A program made the translations under genes and the position numbers. A DNA stretch of 64,000 bases from Paracoccaceae bacterium. Lineage in GTDB: Bacteria; Pseudomonadota; Alphaproteobacteria; Rhodobacterales; Rhodobacteraceae. This document shows, in pieces, positions 42,189 through 50,411 of this stretch (within the stretch, counting starts at the first letter, position 1; every line of letters begins with the position of its first letter). Below the pieces are notes generated by a model that worked only from the letters and a program-made list of their open reading frames with translations, had not been told where the DNA came from and did not search any database. The stretch lies in assembly GCA_027486345.1 (NCBI GenBank), contig JAIXPH010000036.1, forward strand, positions 1 to 64,000, in the 5' to 3' direction.

Positions 42189-44876
42189 TCAGGCGACCTT
42201 GCGATCCAGCCGCAGGGGCAGCGTGGCGCGGAAGGCGGCCCCGCCCTGCCCCGGCAGATAGCTGACCGATCCGCCCAGATTGGCCATCACCTCGCGGCAG
42301 ATGGCCAGGCCCAGACCGGCCCCCCCGGCGCGCGACTGGTCCGACAGGCGGGCGAATTTTTCAAAGATGATGGCTTGGCTTTCCTTGGGGATGCCCGAGC
42401 CGTTGTCGATGAAATCCACAGACACCCGGCCCGCGCGTTGGCGCACGGCGATCTTCAGCTCCGGGTCGGGATTGTCACAGTATTTCCGCGCGTTGGAGAT
42501 CAGGTTGATGAAGACCTGAAGCAATCGGTCCGCATCGGTGCGCACAAAGATATTCTCGGACGGCAGGTCACGCAGGATGGTGAACGACCGTTCGGGCCGG
42601 GTGCTGCCCGCCGCCGCCAGCGCCTTGTCCAGCAGCGTCTGGACATTGGCCAGCCCGAGGTTCAACTGCACCGTGCCATTCTCCAGCACCGACAGGTCCA
42701 GAAGGTCATCCAGCAGGCGGGTCAGGCGGATCGCCTCGTCATGGATGATCCGGCCATATTGCGCGACCATCGTGGGGGGCAGATCGCCTTCGGTCAATAT
42801 CTCGGAAAACGCGCGGATCGAGGTCATGGGCGTGCGCAACTCATGGCTGATCTGCGACAGGAAGGCGTCTTTCTGGATCGACAGTTGGGTGAGTTTCTCA
42901 TTCGCCTCGCGCAACTGCCGGGCGGTGCGGGTCAACTCATCCTGCTGTGCCTCCAGCCGGGCGGAATATTCCATGATCTGGGCGGTTTCATTGGCCACCG
43001 CCATCAGTTCCTCGACCGTGACCGCCGCGCGACCGACGATCTGGCTGATCATGGCATGGGCCGTGGCCGCCCCCACCGATCCGGCCAAGCGGCGTTCCAA
43101 GAGTTCCACGAATTCCGGCGTGGCATCGGGCAGGAACCCGGCCTTGCCCTGACGCCGCGCCTCAGCCTCAAAGAAGGCCAGCGCCGCTTCCTCACCCAGA
43201 ATGCGGCCCGCCATCATCAACAGCGTCTCAGGTTCGGCCTTGCCGCGCGCCCAGCCTTGGGGGCCGGTCTGATCCTCGTCAAAGACATTGACGAAGGCGG
43301 CACCCTGCATCCGCTCCACCGGGCCGGGGAAAGAAAAGATCGACCCCAAGGCAAAGGCCGAGGCGTTCAAGACCATGGACCAGACGATGGCATGGACCAA
43401 GGGGTCCATCCCCGAGACGCCGAACAGCGCCTGTGGCCGCAGCCAGCCGATGCCAAAGGGGCCATGGGCAAAGACATGGGCGGGGATCATGCCGTCATTG
43501 CCGAAGGAGGGCAGGAACAGCGTATAGGCCCAGACCGTCAGCCCCACGATCAGCCCCAAGGCTGCGCCAAAGCGCGACGCGCCGCGCCAGAAGATGCCGC
43601 CCAGCATCGCGGGCAGCACCTGCGCGGCCCCCACAAAGGCGATCAACCCGATGGAGGCCAGCGCCGCCGATCCGCCCGACAGGCGGTAATAACCATATCC
43701 CAGCGCAAGAATGGCGATGATCGACACCCGCCGCGCCATCAGGACAACGCCGCGCACGTCGCCCGTCATCGCCACATCCGGGCGCAGCCGCAGCCAGACC
43801 GGCATCACCACATGGTTGGACACCATGGTGGCCAGCGCGATGGCCTCGACGATCACCATGCTGGTGGCCGAGGAAAACCCGCCCAGAAAGGCCAGCATCG
43901 CCAGCGCCCCCTGCCCTTCATGCAGCGGCAGGGTCAGGACGAACATGTCGGGATTCGCGCCGGTGGGCATGCGTTCCAGCCCCATCACGGCGATGGGGAT
44001 GATGAACAGGCTCATGAGCATCAGATAGGCCGGAAAGGCCCAACTCGCCCGGCCAAGGTGGGCTTCGTCGCCGCCTTCGACCACCATGACATGGAACATG
44101 CGCGGCAGGCTGATCACAGCGGCGGCCGAGACGAACATCAGCCCGAACCAGCGATCCGGCTGCAATTGCCAATCGGCCAAGGTGGATTGGCTGATGCGGC
44201 GGAAAATGTCGGATGGCCCATCAGCCAAACCCCAGACAACGAAACTGCCCACCGCCAGCAGGGCCACCAGTTTCACCACCGCCTCGACCGCGATGGCGGT
44301 GACGACGCCGTGATGCTGTTCCTTGGCGTCCAGCTTGCGGGTGCCGAAGAGGATCGAAAACAGCGCCAGACCCGCCGCCACCCAGATCGCCGTCGCATCG
44401 CGGTTGGGCAGCGCCCAGCCTTCGGGCGTGCCAGAGGCAAAGACACCAAAGGACTGCGTGACCGATTGCAATTGCAACGCGATGTAGGGTGTCATCGCCA
44501 CGACCGCCATCAGGGTGACGATCACGCCCAGAAGGTTCGACTTGCCAAAGCGGCTGGAGATCAGGTCGGCAATGGAGGTGACACGCTGTTTCCGCCCGAT
44601 CCGCACCAGCTTGCGCAGCACCCACCACCAGCCGATGAACACCAGCGTCGGGCCAAGGTAAATTGTCAGAAACTCCAGCCCCGACCGGGCCGCGTAGCCC
44701 ACCGCGCCGTAAAAGGTCCATGCCGTGCAATAGACCGACAGCGACAGCGTATAGACAGCCGGAGAGCGCAGCCAGCGCGCGCGCCCAATGCCCGCGCGCC
44801 GTTCGGCGACAAAGGCCACAAGGAACAGCAGCGCCACATAGGTCACACAGGTCAGGACGAGGATGTTGAAGGGCAT
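42189..44876 (-). CDS. Sensor histidine kinase with N-terminal sodium/solute-symporter domain
   Basis: The protein has 895 residues. The first ~500 form a 12-13-helix SSS-family domain ('YCTAWTFYGAVGYAARSG', 'ITSIADLISSRFGKS'-like segments). A linker and coiled coil follow, then HisKA with the phospho-acceptor His678 in 'FLSQISHELRTPMTS', and HATPase with 'INLISNARKY', 'DNGSGIP' and 'GAGLGLAIC'. This is the CbrA/CrbS/NahK-like kinase type, in which the transport-like domain senses or carries the signal. The ATG at 44876 lies 7 bases past the stop of the two-TM protein gene. The receiver gene is upstream in the same operon. Confidence 0.9.
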   Translation of the reverse strand: MPFNILVLTCVTYVALLFLVAFVAERRAGIGRARWLRSPAVYTLSLSVYCTAWTFYGAVGYAARSGLEFLTIYLGPTLVFIGWWWVLRKLVRIGRKQRVTSIADLISSRFGKSNLLGVIVTLMAVVAMTPYIALQLQSVTQSFGVFASGTPEGWALPNRDATAIWVAAGLALFSILFGTRKLDAKEQHHGVVTAIAVEAVVKLVALLAVGSFVVWGLADGPSDIFRRISQSTLADWQLQPDRWFGLMFVSAAAVISLPRMFHVMVVEGGDEAHLGRASWAFPAYLMLMSLFIIPIAVMGLERMPTGANPDMFVLTLPLHEGQGALAMLAFLGGFSSATSMVIVEAIALATMVSNHVVMPVWLRLRPDVAMTGDVRGVVLMARRVSIIAILALGYGYYRLSGGSAALASIGLIAFVGAAQVLPAMLGGIFWRGASRFGAALGLIVGLTVWAYTLFLPSFGNDGMIPAHVFAHGPFGIGWLRPQALFGVSGMDPLVHAIVWSMVLNASAFALGSIFSFPGPVERMQGAAFVNVFDEDQTGPQGWARGKAEPETLLMMAGRILGEEAALAFFEAEARRQGKAGFLPDATPEFVELLERRLAGSVGAATAHAMISQIVGRAAVTVEELMAVANETAQIMEYSARLEAQQDELTRTARQLREANEKLTQLSIQKDAFLSQISHELRTPMTSIRAFSEILTEGDLPPTMVAQYGRIIHDEAIRLTRLLDDLLDLSVLENGTVQLNLGLANVQTLLDKALAAAGSTRPERSFTILRDLPSENIFVRTDADRLLQVFINLISNARKYCDNPDPELKIAVRQRAGRVSVDFIDNGSGIPKESQAIIFEKFARLSDQSRAGGAGLGLAICREVMANLGGSVSYLPGQGGAAFRATLPLRLDRKVA

Positions 44877-44883
44877 CCCGGTG

Positions 44884-45144
44884 TCAGGTCCCGCTGTCAT
44901 CGTCATCCGAGCCGCCATCCAGACCGGGCGCAAGGGCCGCCGCGGCAAGGATCAGCAGGAACCAGACGACAAAGAGATAGACCCCATCCGGCGCGGTGTC
45001 GGGTTTGGGGCTTTGCTCCGGCGCCCAGAGGATGGGCAACAGAAAGAAGAAGCCCCCGAACACGGGCAAAAGGCGCGCGGCATCGCGCAGGCGGCGGCGG
45101 CGGTAGCTGCGCCGTTTCAGGAACAGGGGCACCCGCCGCGCCAT
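44884..45144 (-). CDS. Small two-TM protein paired with the symporter-type kinase
   Basis: The protein has 86 residues: a strongly basic N-terminus ('LFLKRRSYRRRRLRD'), helices 'LLPVFGGFFFLLPILW' and 'GVYLFVVWFLLILAAAALA', and an acidic end ('DGGSDDDDSGT'). It starts 3 bases after the receiver gene and ends 7 before the kinase. Its size and place recall YjcH (DUF485), the two-TM partner encoded before the acetate symporter ActP, although sequence identity to it is not clear. It may stabilise the kinase's symporter domain. Confidence 0.7.
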   Translation of the reverse strand: MARRVPLFLKRRSYRRRRLRDAARLLPVFGGFFFLLPILWAPEQSPKPDTAPDGVYLFVVWFLLILAAAALAPGLDGGSDDDDSGT

Positions 45145-45147
45145 GGT

Positions 45148-45513
45148 CTAGCGCCCCGCCAGCGCGCGGACCGAGGCAAGAATGTCGGCATTGGAAAAGG
45201 GCTTGGTCATGAAGCGGCTGACGCCCGCGCGTTCCGCGGCCTCGCGCTCGCGCCCCGCACCCTTGGCGGTCAGCATCAGGACGGGCAGGCCATGGGTGGC
45301 CGGATCAGCCCGCAAGGATTCCACGATCTCCAGCCCCGACCGGCCGGGCAGCATCAGGTCAAGGATCACGATGTCGGGCCTTTGGTCATGCACCGCCGCC
45401 ACCGCCGCCGCGCCATCGTCCAGCGTCGAGACGGACCAGCCATCCCGTGTCAGGATGAAACGGATCGCCTCGGCGATATTGGGTTCGTCCTCGATCAACA
45501 GGACGTGGCTCAT
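45148..45513 (-). CDS. Stand-alone receiver-domain response regulator
   Basis: The protein has 121 residues and one REC domain only: 'LLIEDEPNIAEAI', phospho-acceptor Asp52 in 'VILDLMLPGRSG', 'VLMLTAKG' and 'FMTKPFS'. There is no DNA-binding output domain, so the signal must pass to another protein. AGAGGAA precedes the ATG at 45513. It heads the operon with the two-TM protein and the kinase, whose likely partner it is. Confidence 0.92.
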   Translation of the reverse strand: MSHVLLIEDEPNIAEAIRFILTRDGWSVSTLDDGAAAVAAVHDQRPDIVILDLMLPGRSGLEIVESLRADPATHGLPVLMLTAKGAGREREAAERAGVSRFMTKPFSNADILASVRALAGR

Positions 45514-45665
45514 GCCGTTCCTCTCCCCCACGGCCGCGACGCGCCGACTGGCGCGGGCGGCCTTCCCCCGGTTCCCGTGGCCGCCCTTCTGCCGGGGCTG
45601 ACCTTCTGCACAGTATCAGGGCAAAATGCCGCCCTGTCAAAAGCCCCGTCCAACTTCCTGAACCG

Positions 45666-46937
45666 TCAGCCCTCCGCATCGGTCAGGATCGACGGTTCCC
45701 GCCGCGCGGCGCAGCCTTGGGCGGGGCAGATGCGGCAGGTGGGGCCGACGGGCAGGCCCTCGCCGCTGTCCTGCGCCGTCAAGGGCTGGATCAGCATCGC
45801 GGCGGTCCGCAACTCCGGCCCGTTGAAGCCGGCGGGATGGCTGGGACTGCACCACGCCCGGATGCCAAAGCGCCGTGACAGTCGGCCCGCCGTGGCCACC
45901 ACCGCCTGCACCGGCTGCGACGGTCGCCCCAGCGCGGTGTAGAGCGGCCAAAGCGGACAGGCCGCGCCATAGCGGGGGATGGCAAAGCCTTCGGCCGGTT
46001 TGCGAAAGGTCAGCGTGCCCGACCCGTCGCAGATCACCAGACCGAAGCGCGAGCCGGGACGCAGCGCCAGACGGCGCATCACCGGCAGGGGATCGGTGCC
46101 GAATTCCGCCGCCAAGCGCAGGGGATCGGGGCCAAGCCGCGCCTCTGCCTCGGCCAACCGGTCCAGCGGCAAAAGTGCGGCATCGCGCGCCAGCGTGGTG
46201 ATCCAGTCCTGCGCCAAGGCCCGCGCCGCCGTGGTGGCGAGGGCGGGCGTCTCGATGGGCCCCGTCCCCTCCAGATGCCAGTCGCGGTCCTGCAGCCATG
46301 CCTCCACCTCTTCCTGCGGAGACAGGTTCGTGGCCTCGGCGGGGGCGGAGGAGGCGTCCAGATAGGCCACCAGCGCCTCGGCCCCCGCCGCAAGGCGTTC
46401 GCTGTCCTGATGCAGGTTGCGGTGAAAACGCGCGCGCCATGCGGGGTCGATATCCTCGGTCTCGGCCAGAATGGCGGCGGTGGAGCGGACGGAGGAGACC
46501 GCCGACAGCACCTCATGGATGGAGGCCGACAGATGCGGATCAAGGCTGAGCTTGTCGTTCATCACCTGCACCGCAAGATCCAGCCGCGCAGCACGGCGCG
46601 ACAGGCTGGCGGTGGCGGCGGCCCAACCGGGAAAACGGCCGGCGAATTCCTCGGCCCGGTCCACCTCGGCCTGCGCGCCCTCGGCCCCCGCCGTGACGGC
46701 GGCAGAGCGCAGGTCGTCGATCAGCGCGGCCTCGGCGCCTTCCTCCAGCGCGGCGATGGGCAAGGACAGCGCGGCGGCGAGACGCACCAGCCCTTCGCCG
46801 CCGATGCGGCGACGGTTGTGTTCAATGAGATTGAGGTAGGAGGCAGACACCCCCGCCGCCTTTGCCACCTCGGCCTGTTTGAGGCCAAGGGCGAGACGGC
46901 GTTCCCGCAGACGCGATCCGGCAAGGGGAGTGGGCAT
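45666..46937 (-). CDS. ScfR/RamB-like XRE-family regulator of short-chain fatty acid metabolism
   Basis: The protein has 423 residues. An N-terminal HTH ('LRERRLALGLKQAEVAKAAG', 'SASYLNLIEHNRRRIGG') joins a large sensor part with a C-terminal cysteine cluster ('PTCRICPAQGCAARREPS'), the layout of ScfR/PrpC-type regulators that control the glyoxylate shunt or propionate use in response to acyl-CoA. It lies 152 bases upstream of the receiver gene in the same direction. A spaced inverted repeat lies 53 bases upstream of its ATG. Confidence 0.85.
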   Translation of the reverse strand: MPTPLAGSRLRERRLALGLKQAEVAKAAGVSASYLNLIEHNRRRIGGEGLVRLAAALSLPIAALEEGAEAALIDDLRSAAVTAGAEGAQAEVDRAEEFAGRFPGWAAATASLSRRAARLDLAVQVMNDKLSLDPHLSASIHEVLSAVSSVRSTAAILAETEDIDPAWRARFHRNLHQDSERLAAGAEALVAYLDASSAPAEATNLSPQEEVEAWLQDRDWHLEGTGPIETPALATTAARALAQDWITTLARDAALLPLDRLAEAEARLGPDPLRLAAEFGTDPLPVMRRLALRPGSRFGLVICDGSGTLTFRKPAEGFAIPRYGAACPLWPLYTALGRPSQPVQAVVATAGRLSRRFGIRAWCSPSHPAGFNGPELRTAAMLIQPLTAQDSGEGLPVGPTCRICPAQGCAARREPSILTDAEG

Positions 46938-46971
46938 GGCGTGCCTTTGGGGCTGGGGATTGTGTGGCGAA

Positions 46972-47009
46972 TTTACAGGGGTGCGTTGGCTTTACAAGCG
47001 GGAGTAAAG
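46972..47009. promoter_or_regulatory. Repeated TTTAC motifs upstream of the ScfR-like gene
   Basis: CTTTAC-N8-GTAAAG (46990-47009) is a perfect inverted repeat. A further TTTACA (46972-46977) lies 19 bases from the TTTACA at 46991. They occupy the promoter region of the ScfR-like gene and could be its autoregulatory site. Confidence 0.45.
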
Positions 47010-47034
47010 TGCCAAGGGCGCAACGATTGGGATT

Positions 47035-47101
47035 GCCCCGATGCCCAAAGCATCGGGGCGCGCCCGCACCGCCCCCCCGGGGCGGCCGCACGTATACGTG
47101 C
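47035..47101. repeat. Hairpin and 14-bp palindrome in the ScfR/ABC-transporter gap
   Basis: GCCCCGATGC-CCAAA-GCATCGGGGC (47035-47059) is a perfect 10-bp stem. GCACGTATACGTGC (47088-47101) is a perfect 14-bp palindrome. Neither has a T tract. The second could be a binding site; its regulator is unknown. Confidence 0.4.
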
Positions 47102-47150
47102 AGCCACCCCGGCGGGACGACCGCGACCCTTTGGCCGATGTTTGCCGAAA

Positions 47151-47180
47151 GGAAAAGCGCGCCCGGTTGCCCGGACGCGC
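47151..47180 (-). terminator. Terminator of the NMT1/THI5-type ABC transporter operon
   Basis: On the minus strand, stem GCGCGTCCGG/CCGGGCGCGC (47157-47180, one wobble) is followed by TTTTCC, 24 bases past the binding-protein gene. Confidence 0.8.
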
Positions 47181-47204
47181 CCTTTATCCCCTCACACCAA
47201 ACGC

Positions 47205-48176
47205 TTATTGCAGCGCGGCGTCGGTGATCGCATGGGTCCAGGCGCCTTCCGGAGCCTTGGTGATCACCGGGTCCGACCCGCCCGACATCAGCGCAGCGAC
47301 GGTGCGGTCATAATCCGCCGGGTCCAGCGCGCCGTTCGAACCGGCGGTCAGCTTGGCGATTTCGCCCATCATGCGCTTCTGGTGGGTTTCGGTCTGCGCG
47401 CCGGTCTCGTCATTTTCAAGCACGATCATCGCGGCCTCATCCGGATTGGCCTCGGCGTATTTCCAGCCCTTCATCGACGCGCGGACGAACTTCACCATCT
47501 TTTCCGAGAAAGCGGCATCGGCCAGCTTGTCTTCCATGACGTAAAGGCCGTCTTCCAGCGTCGCCACGCCCTCATCCTCATACTTGAAGGTGATCAGGTC
47601 GTCGGGGCTGACGCCCGCGTCGATCACCTGCCAGTATTCGTTGTAGGTCATGGTCGAGATGCAGGCCGCCTGCTTTTGCAGCAGGGGATCGACGTTGAAG
47701 CCCTGCTTCAGCACGGTCACATCGGTGCCGTCGGTCTTCAGGCCCAGCTTGTTCATCCAGTTCAGGAAGGGATATTCGTTCCCGCCGAACCAGACGCCGA
47801 GGGTCTTGCCCTTGAAATCGGCCGGGGTGGCCACGCCCGATTCCTTCAGACAGGTCAGCATCATGCCCGAGGATTTGAACGGCTGGGCGATGTTGACCAG
47901 CGGCAGACCCTTTTCGCGCGCGGCCAGAGCCGAGGGCATCCAGTCCACCACGACATCCGCGCCACCGGCGGCCAGCACCTGCGTCGGGGCGACATCGGGA
48001 CCGCCCGGCAGGATGGTGACGTTCAGGCCCTCTTCTTCGTAAAAGCCCTTGTCCTTGGCGACATAATAGCCGGCGAACTGGGCCTGCGTGACCCATTTCA
48101 GCTGAAGCGTCACATCCTCGGCCCACGCGGCTCCGGCCACCAGCGCCATGGCGGCACCCAGCAACAGTTTCTTCAT
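47205..48176 (-). CDS. Periplasmic substrate-binding protein (NMT1/THI5 family)
   Basis: The protein has 323 residues. A signal peptide 'MKKLLLGAAMALVAGAAWA' precedes the NMT1/THI5 fold ('LQLKWVTQAQFAGYYVAKDK', 'FYEEEGLNVTILPGGPDVAP', 'GVWFGGNEYPFLNWM'). Family members bind pyrimidine-like or other small nitrogen compounds. GGAGG precedes the ATG. It is the last gene of a five-gene ABC operon next to dihydropyrimidinase, so a pyrimidine or ureide ligand is the best guess; thiamine precursors are the alternative. Confidence 0.9.
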   Translation of the reverse strand: MKKLLLGAAMALVAGAAWAEDVTLQLKWVTQAQFAGYYVAKDKGFYEEEGLNVTILPGGPDVAPTQVLAAGGADVVVDWMPSALAAREKGLPLVNIAQPFKSSGMMLTCLKESGVATPADFKGKTLGVWFGGNEYPFLNWMNKLGLKTDGTDVTVLKQGFNVDPLLQKQAACISTMTYNEYWQVIDAGVSPDDLITFKYEDEGVATLEDGLYVMEDKLADAAFSEKMVKFVRASMKGWKYAEANPDEAAMIVLENDETGAQTETHQKRMMGEIAKLTAGSNGALDPADYDRTVAALMSGGSDPVITKAPEGAWTHAITDAALQ

Positions 48177-48223
48177 TCGATCAACCTCCGTGTTGATGGC
48201 CCGGTTGCCCCGGTGCCCGTGCT

Positions 48224-49069
48224 TCAGTTTCGTTGTGACGGGTGCCAGAAGGTCACCCGTTTCTCGATCAGCGCCACCGCGCCGTAGAAGACCGACCCGG
48301 CAATGGCCGCGACGGTGATCTCCGCCCAGATCATGTCCAGCGCCAGCTGTCCGATCGAGGCGTTGATGCGAAAGCCCATGCCCGCGGTCGGGCTGCCAAA
48401 GAACTCGGCCACCAGCGCCCCGATCAGCGCGAGGGTGGAGGCGATCTTGAGCCCGTTGAACACAAAGGGCATCGCGGCGGGCAGGCGCAGTTTGAACAGG
48501 CTTTGCCAATAGCTGGCCGACCAGGTGGCCATCAGGTCGCGCTGCATCGCATCGCTGGCTTTCAGGCCTGCGACCGTGTTCACCAGCACCGGGAAGAACA
48601 CCATCAGGACCACCACAGCCGCCTTGGACTGCCAGTCAAAGCCATACCACATCACCATGATGGGCGCGGTGCCGACAATCGGCAAGGCGGCGACGAAATT
48701 GCCCACCGGCAACAGGCCGCGCTGCAGGAATGGGCTGCGGTCCACCGCGATGGCGGTCAGGAAGGCCGCGGTGCAGCCGATGGCATAGCCCGACAGCGCC
48801 CCCTTCACCGCCGTCTGCACGAAATCGCCCCAGAGGATCGGCAGGCTGTCGCCAAAGCGCGCGGCCACGGCAGAGGGCGGCGGCAGGATCACCGGATTGA
48901 CGCCCAGACCGCGCACCAGACCTTCCCACAGGATCAGCACCGTCACGCCAAAGATCACCGGCACCGCGATCCGCCCGGCCTGTCTGCGCGACAGGGACGA
49001 GGCTGCGAGCCGCGCGTTGATCCACCATCCCCCGGCCCATGCGGCCAGCGCCACCAGAACCCAGATCAT
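48224..49069 (-). CDS. ABC transporter permease 2
   Basis: The protein has 281 residues and about six helices, with the permease loop 'WSASYWQSLFKLRLPAAMPF'. It belongs to the SsuC/TauC/ThiX-type group. Its ATG overlaps the stop of permease 1 (ATGA). Having two different permeases next to each other implies a heterodimeric membrane channel. Confidence 0.9.
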   Translation of the reverse strand: MIWVLVALAAWAGGWWINARLAASSLSRRQAGRIAVPVIFGVTVLILWEGLVRGLGVNPVILPPPSAVAARFGDSLPILWGDFVQTAVKGALSGYAIGCTAAFLTAIAVDRSPFLQRGLLPVGNFVAALPIVGTAPIMVMWYGFDWQSKAAVVVLMVFFPVLVNTVAGLKASDAMQRDLMATWSASYWQSLFKLRLPAAMPFVFNGLKIASTLALIGALVAEFFGSPTAGMGFRINASIGQLALDMIWAEITVAAIAGSVFYGAVALIEKRVTFWHPSQRN

Positions 49070-49923
49070 CGCGCCATCCCCATGCGGGCCAGCGTGCCCC
49101 GCTCCACCGCCGCGATCACCATGACCGCCAGCGCCGCCAGAATGGCACAGAGAAACAGCGTCGCCCAGATTTGCACGGTCTGGCCATAATAGGACCCCTG
49201 CAACAGCCGCGCGCCAAGCCCTGCGGGCTGGTTCAACTCGGCCACGATGGCACCCACAAGACTGGCCGCGATGCCCACTTTGGCCGAGGCAAAGAAATAG
49301 GGCATCGAGGCGGGCAGGCGCAGCTTGAAAAACGCCTGTCCCCCCGTCGCGGCGTAGGTGTGCAAGAGGTCCAGTTGCATCCCATCCGGGCTGCGCAGGC
49401 CCTTCACCATACCGACGACGACAGGAAAGAAGCTGAGATAGGCCGAAATCACCGCCTTGGTGACCAAGGGCGTGGCGCCAAAGGTGTTCATGATCGCCGT
49501 CAGCATCGGGGCCAGCGCGATGATCGGCACCATTTGGCTCGCGATGGCCCAAGGCAGCACGCTCATGTCCATCGCGCGGTTGTAGACGATGCCGACGGCC
49601 AGAAGACACCCCAGAACCGTGCCGATGACAAAGCCCAGTGCGGTGGCCGACAGGGTGATCCAGCCATGATAGACCAAGGACCGTTTGGACGTCGGCGCGG
49701 TGCCGATGGTCGATTTCACCAACTCCGTCACCACCTGATGCGGGGCGGGCAGCACGGGGCGCTCCTGATCCATCGTCAAGGGGATCATCTGGACAAAGCT
49801 GACCTCGGTCTCCGCCCGCGCGGCCTGGTCATAGACCCAGGCGCGGTTCATCAGCACCGTGGCGGCATACCAGATCGCCACGATGGCGGCGAGCACGGTC
49901 AGGATGGGCAAAACCCGGTTCAC
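49066..49923 (-). CDS. ABC transporter permease 1
   Basis: The protein has 285 residues and is the same family as permease 2, with the loop 'YAATGGQAFFKLRLPASMPY' and an extra ~70-residue segment after the first helix. The start is GTG, overlapping the upstream small membrane-protein gene as GTGA. It is the partner of the downstream permease. Confidence 0.9.
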   Translation of the reverse strand: MNRVLPILTVLAAIVAIWYAATVLMNRAWVYDQAARAETEVSFVQMIPLTMDQERPVLPAPHQVVTELVKSTIGTAPTSKRSLVYHGWITLSATALGFVIGTVLGCLLAVGIVYNRAMDMSVLPWAIASQMVPIIALAPMLTAIMNTFGATPLVTKAVISAYLSFFPVVVGMVKGLRSPDGMQLDLLHTYAATGGQAFFKLRLPASMPYFFASAKVGIAASLVGAIVAELNQPAGLGARLLQGSYYGQTVQIWATLFLCAILAALAVMVIAAVERGTLARMGMAR

Positions 49924-50255
49924 GACACGCCCCCTTTCGGCCAGACGATCATGCCGATGGCGATGATGCCAAGGACCAGACCCGCCAGTTGCAGGGCACT
50001 GGGCCGCTCGCCAAAGACCACGAAGGCGACGCCGGTGATGGCGATCAGTTGGAAGATCAGCGACAGCGCGATGGCGATCCCGAGGCCATTGGCCCGCATC
50101 ACCTGCACCATCAGGAGGTTGCCCAGACAGAATAGCGCCAAGGCCCCGATCAGCACCGGGATGCCACCCTTGGCCGCATAGATTTTCAGCACCGAATTGG
50201 CCGCCATGAAGACAGCGGTGGAGGCGGCAAGCCAGCCGAGGACGATGACATTCAT
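49920..50255 (-). CDS. Four-TM EamA/SMR-like small membrane protein
   Basis: The protein has 111 residues: four hydrophobic helices ('VIVLGWLAASTAVFMAANSVL', 'VLIGALALFCLGNLLMV', 'GIAIALSLIFQLIAITGVAFVVFGE' region, 'LAGLVLGIIAIGMIVW'). It resembles a half-size EamA or small multidrug-resistance-type protein. It is coupled to permease 1 by a GTGA overlap. Its presence inside an ABC importer operon is unusual; it may be an exporter of the product or an accessory subunit. Confidence 0.75.
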   Translation of the reverse strand: MNVIVLGWLAASTAVFMAANSVLKIYAAKGGIPVLIGALALFCLGNLLMVQVMRANGLGIAIALSLIFQLIAITGVAFVVFGERPSALQLAGLVLGIIAIGMIVWPKGGVS

Positions 50256-50403
50256 AGCCCCTGCCCCCTCACCCCGACCCTCTCCCCCAAGGGGAGAGGG
50301 AGTGCGCCCTTCATACCGCTCGCAGCGCTGCTGCCAACCTTGGCAAGGGGCACCGACCGACCCCCTCTCCCCTCGGGGGAGAGGGTTGGGGTGAGGGGGC
50401 ACG
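50256..50403. repeat. REP-like compound element inside the ABC operon
   Basis: Arms of 26 bases (50263-50288 and 50375-50400) are inverted copies with one mismatch. Each contains or adjoins the CCCTCTCCCC/GGGGAGAGGG hairpin (50278-50300 and 50363-50385). The related single unit is at 15141-15178. It separates the ATPase gene from the rest of its operon and would fold strongly in the mRNA. Confidence 0.85.
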
Positions 50404-50411
50404 CGACCACA

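Noticed and set aside
42375-45212. 945-codon open frame opposite the sensor kinase
   Set aside because: The kinase motifs on the other strand are unambiguous; the antisense product is low-complexity His/Gln/Arg-rich.
46275-48287. 670-codon plus-strand frame over ScfR and the binding protein gene
   Set aside because: It spans two well-supported minus-strand genes and their terminator, with no recognisable domain.
50256-50403. Possible coding extension with PLPRGERG-like peptides
   Set aside because: These peptides are translations of the REP-like repeat, a well-known false coding signal.
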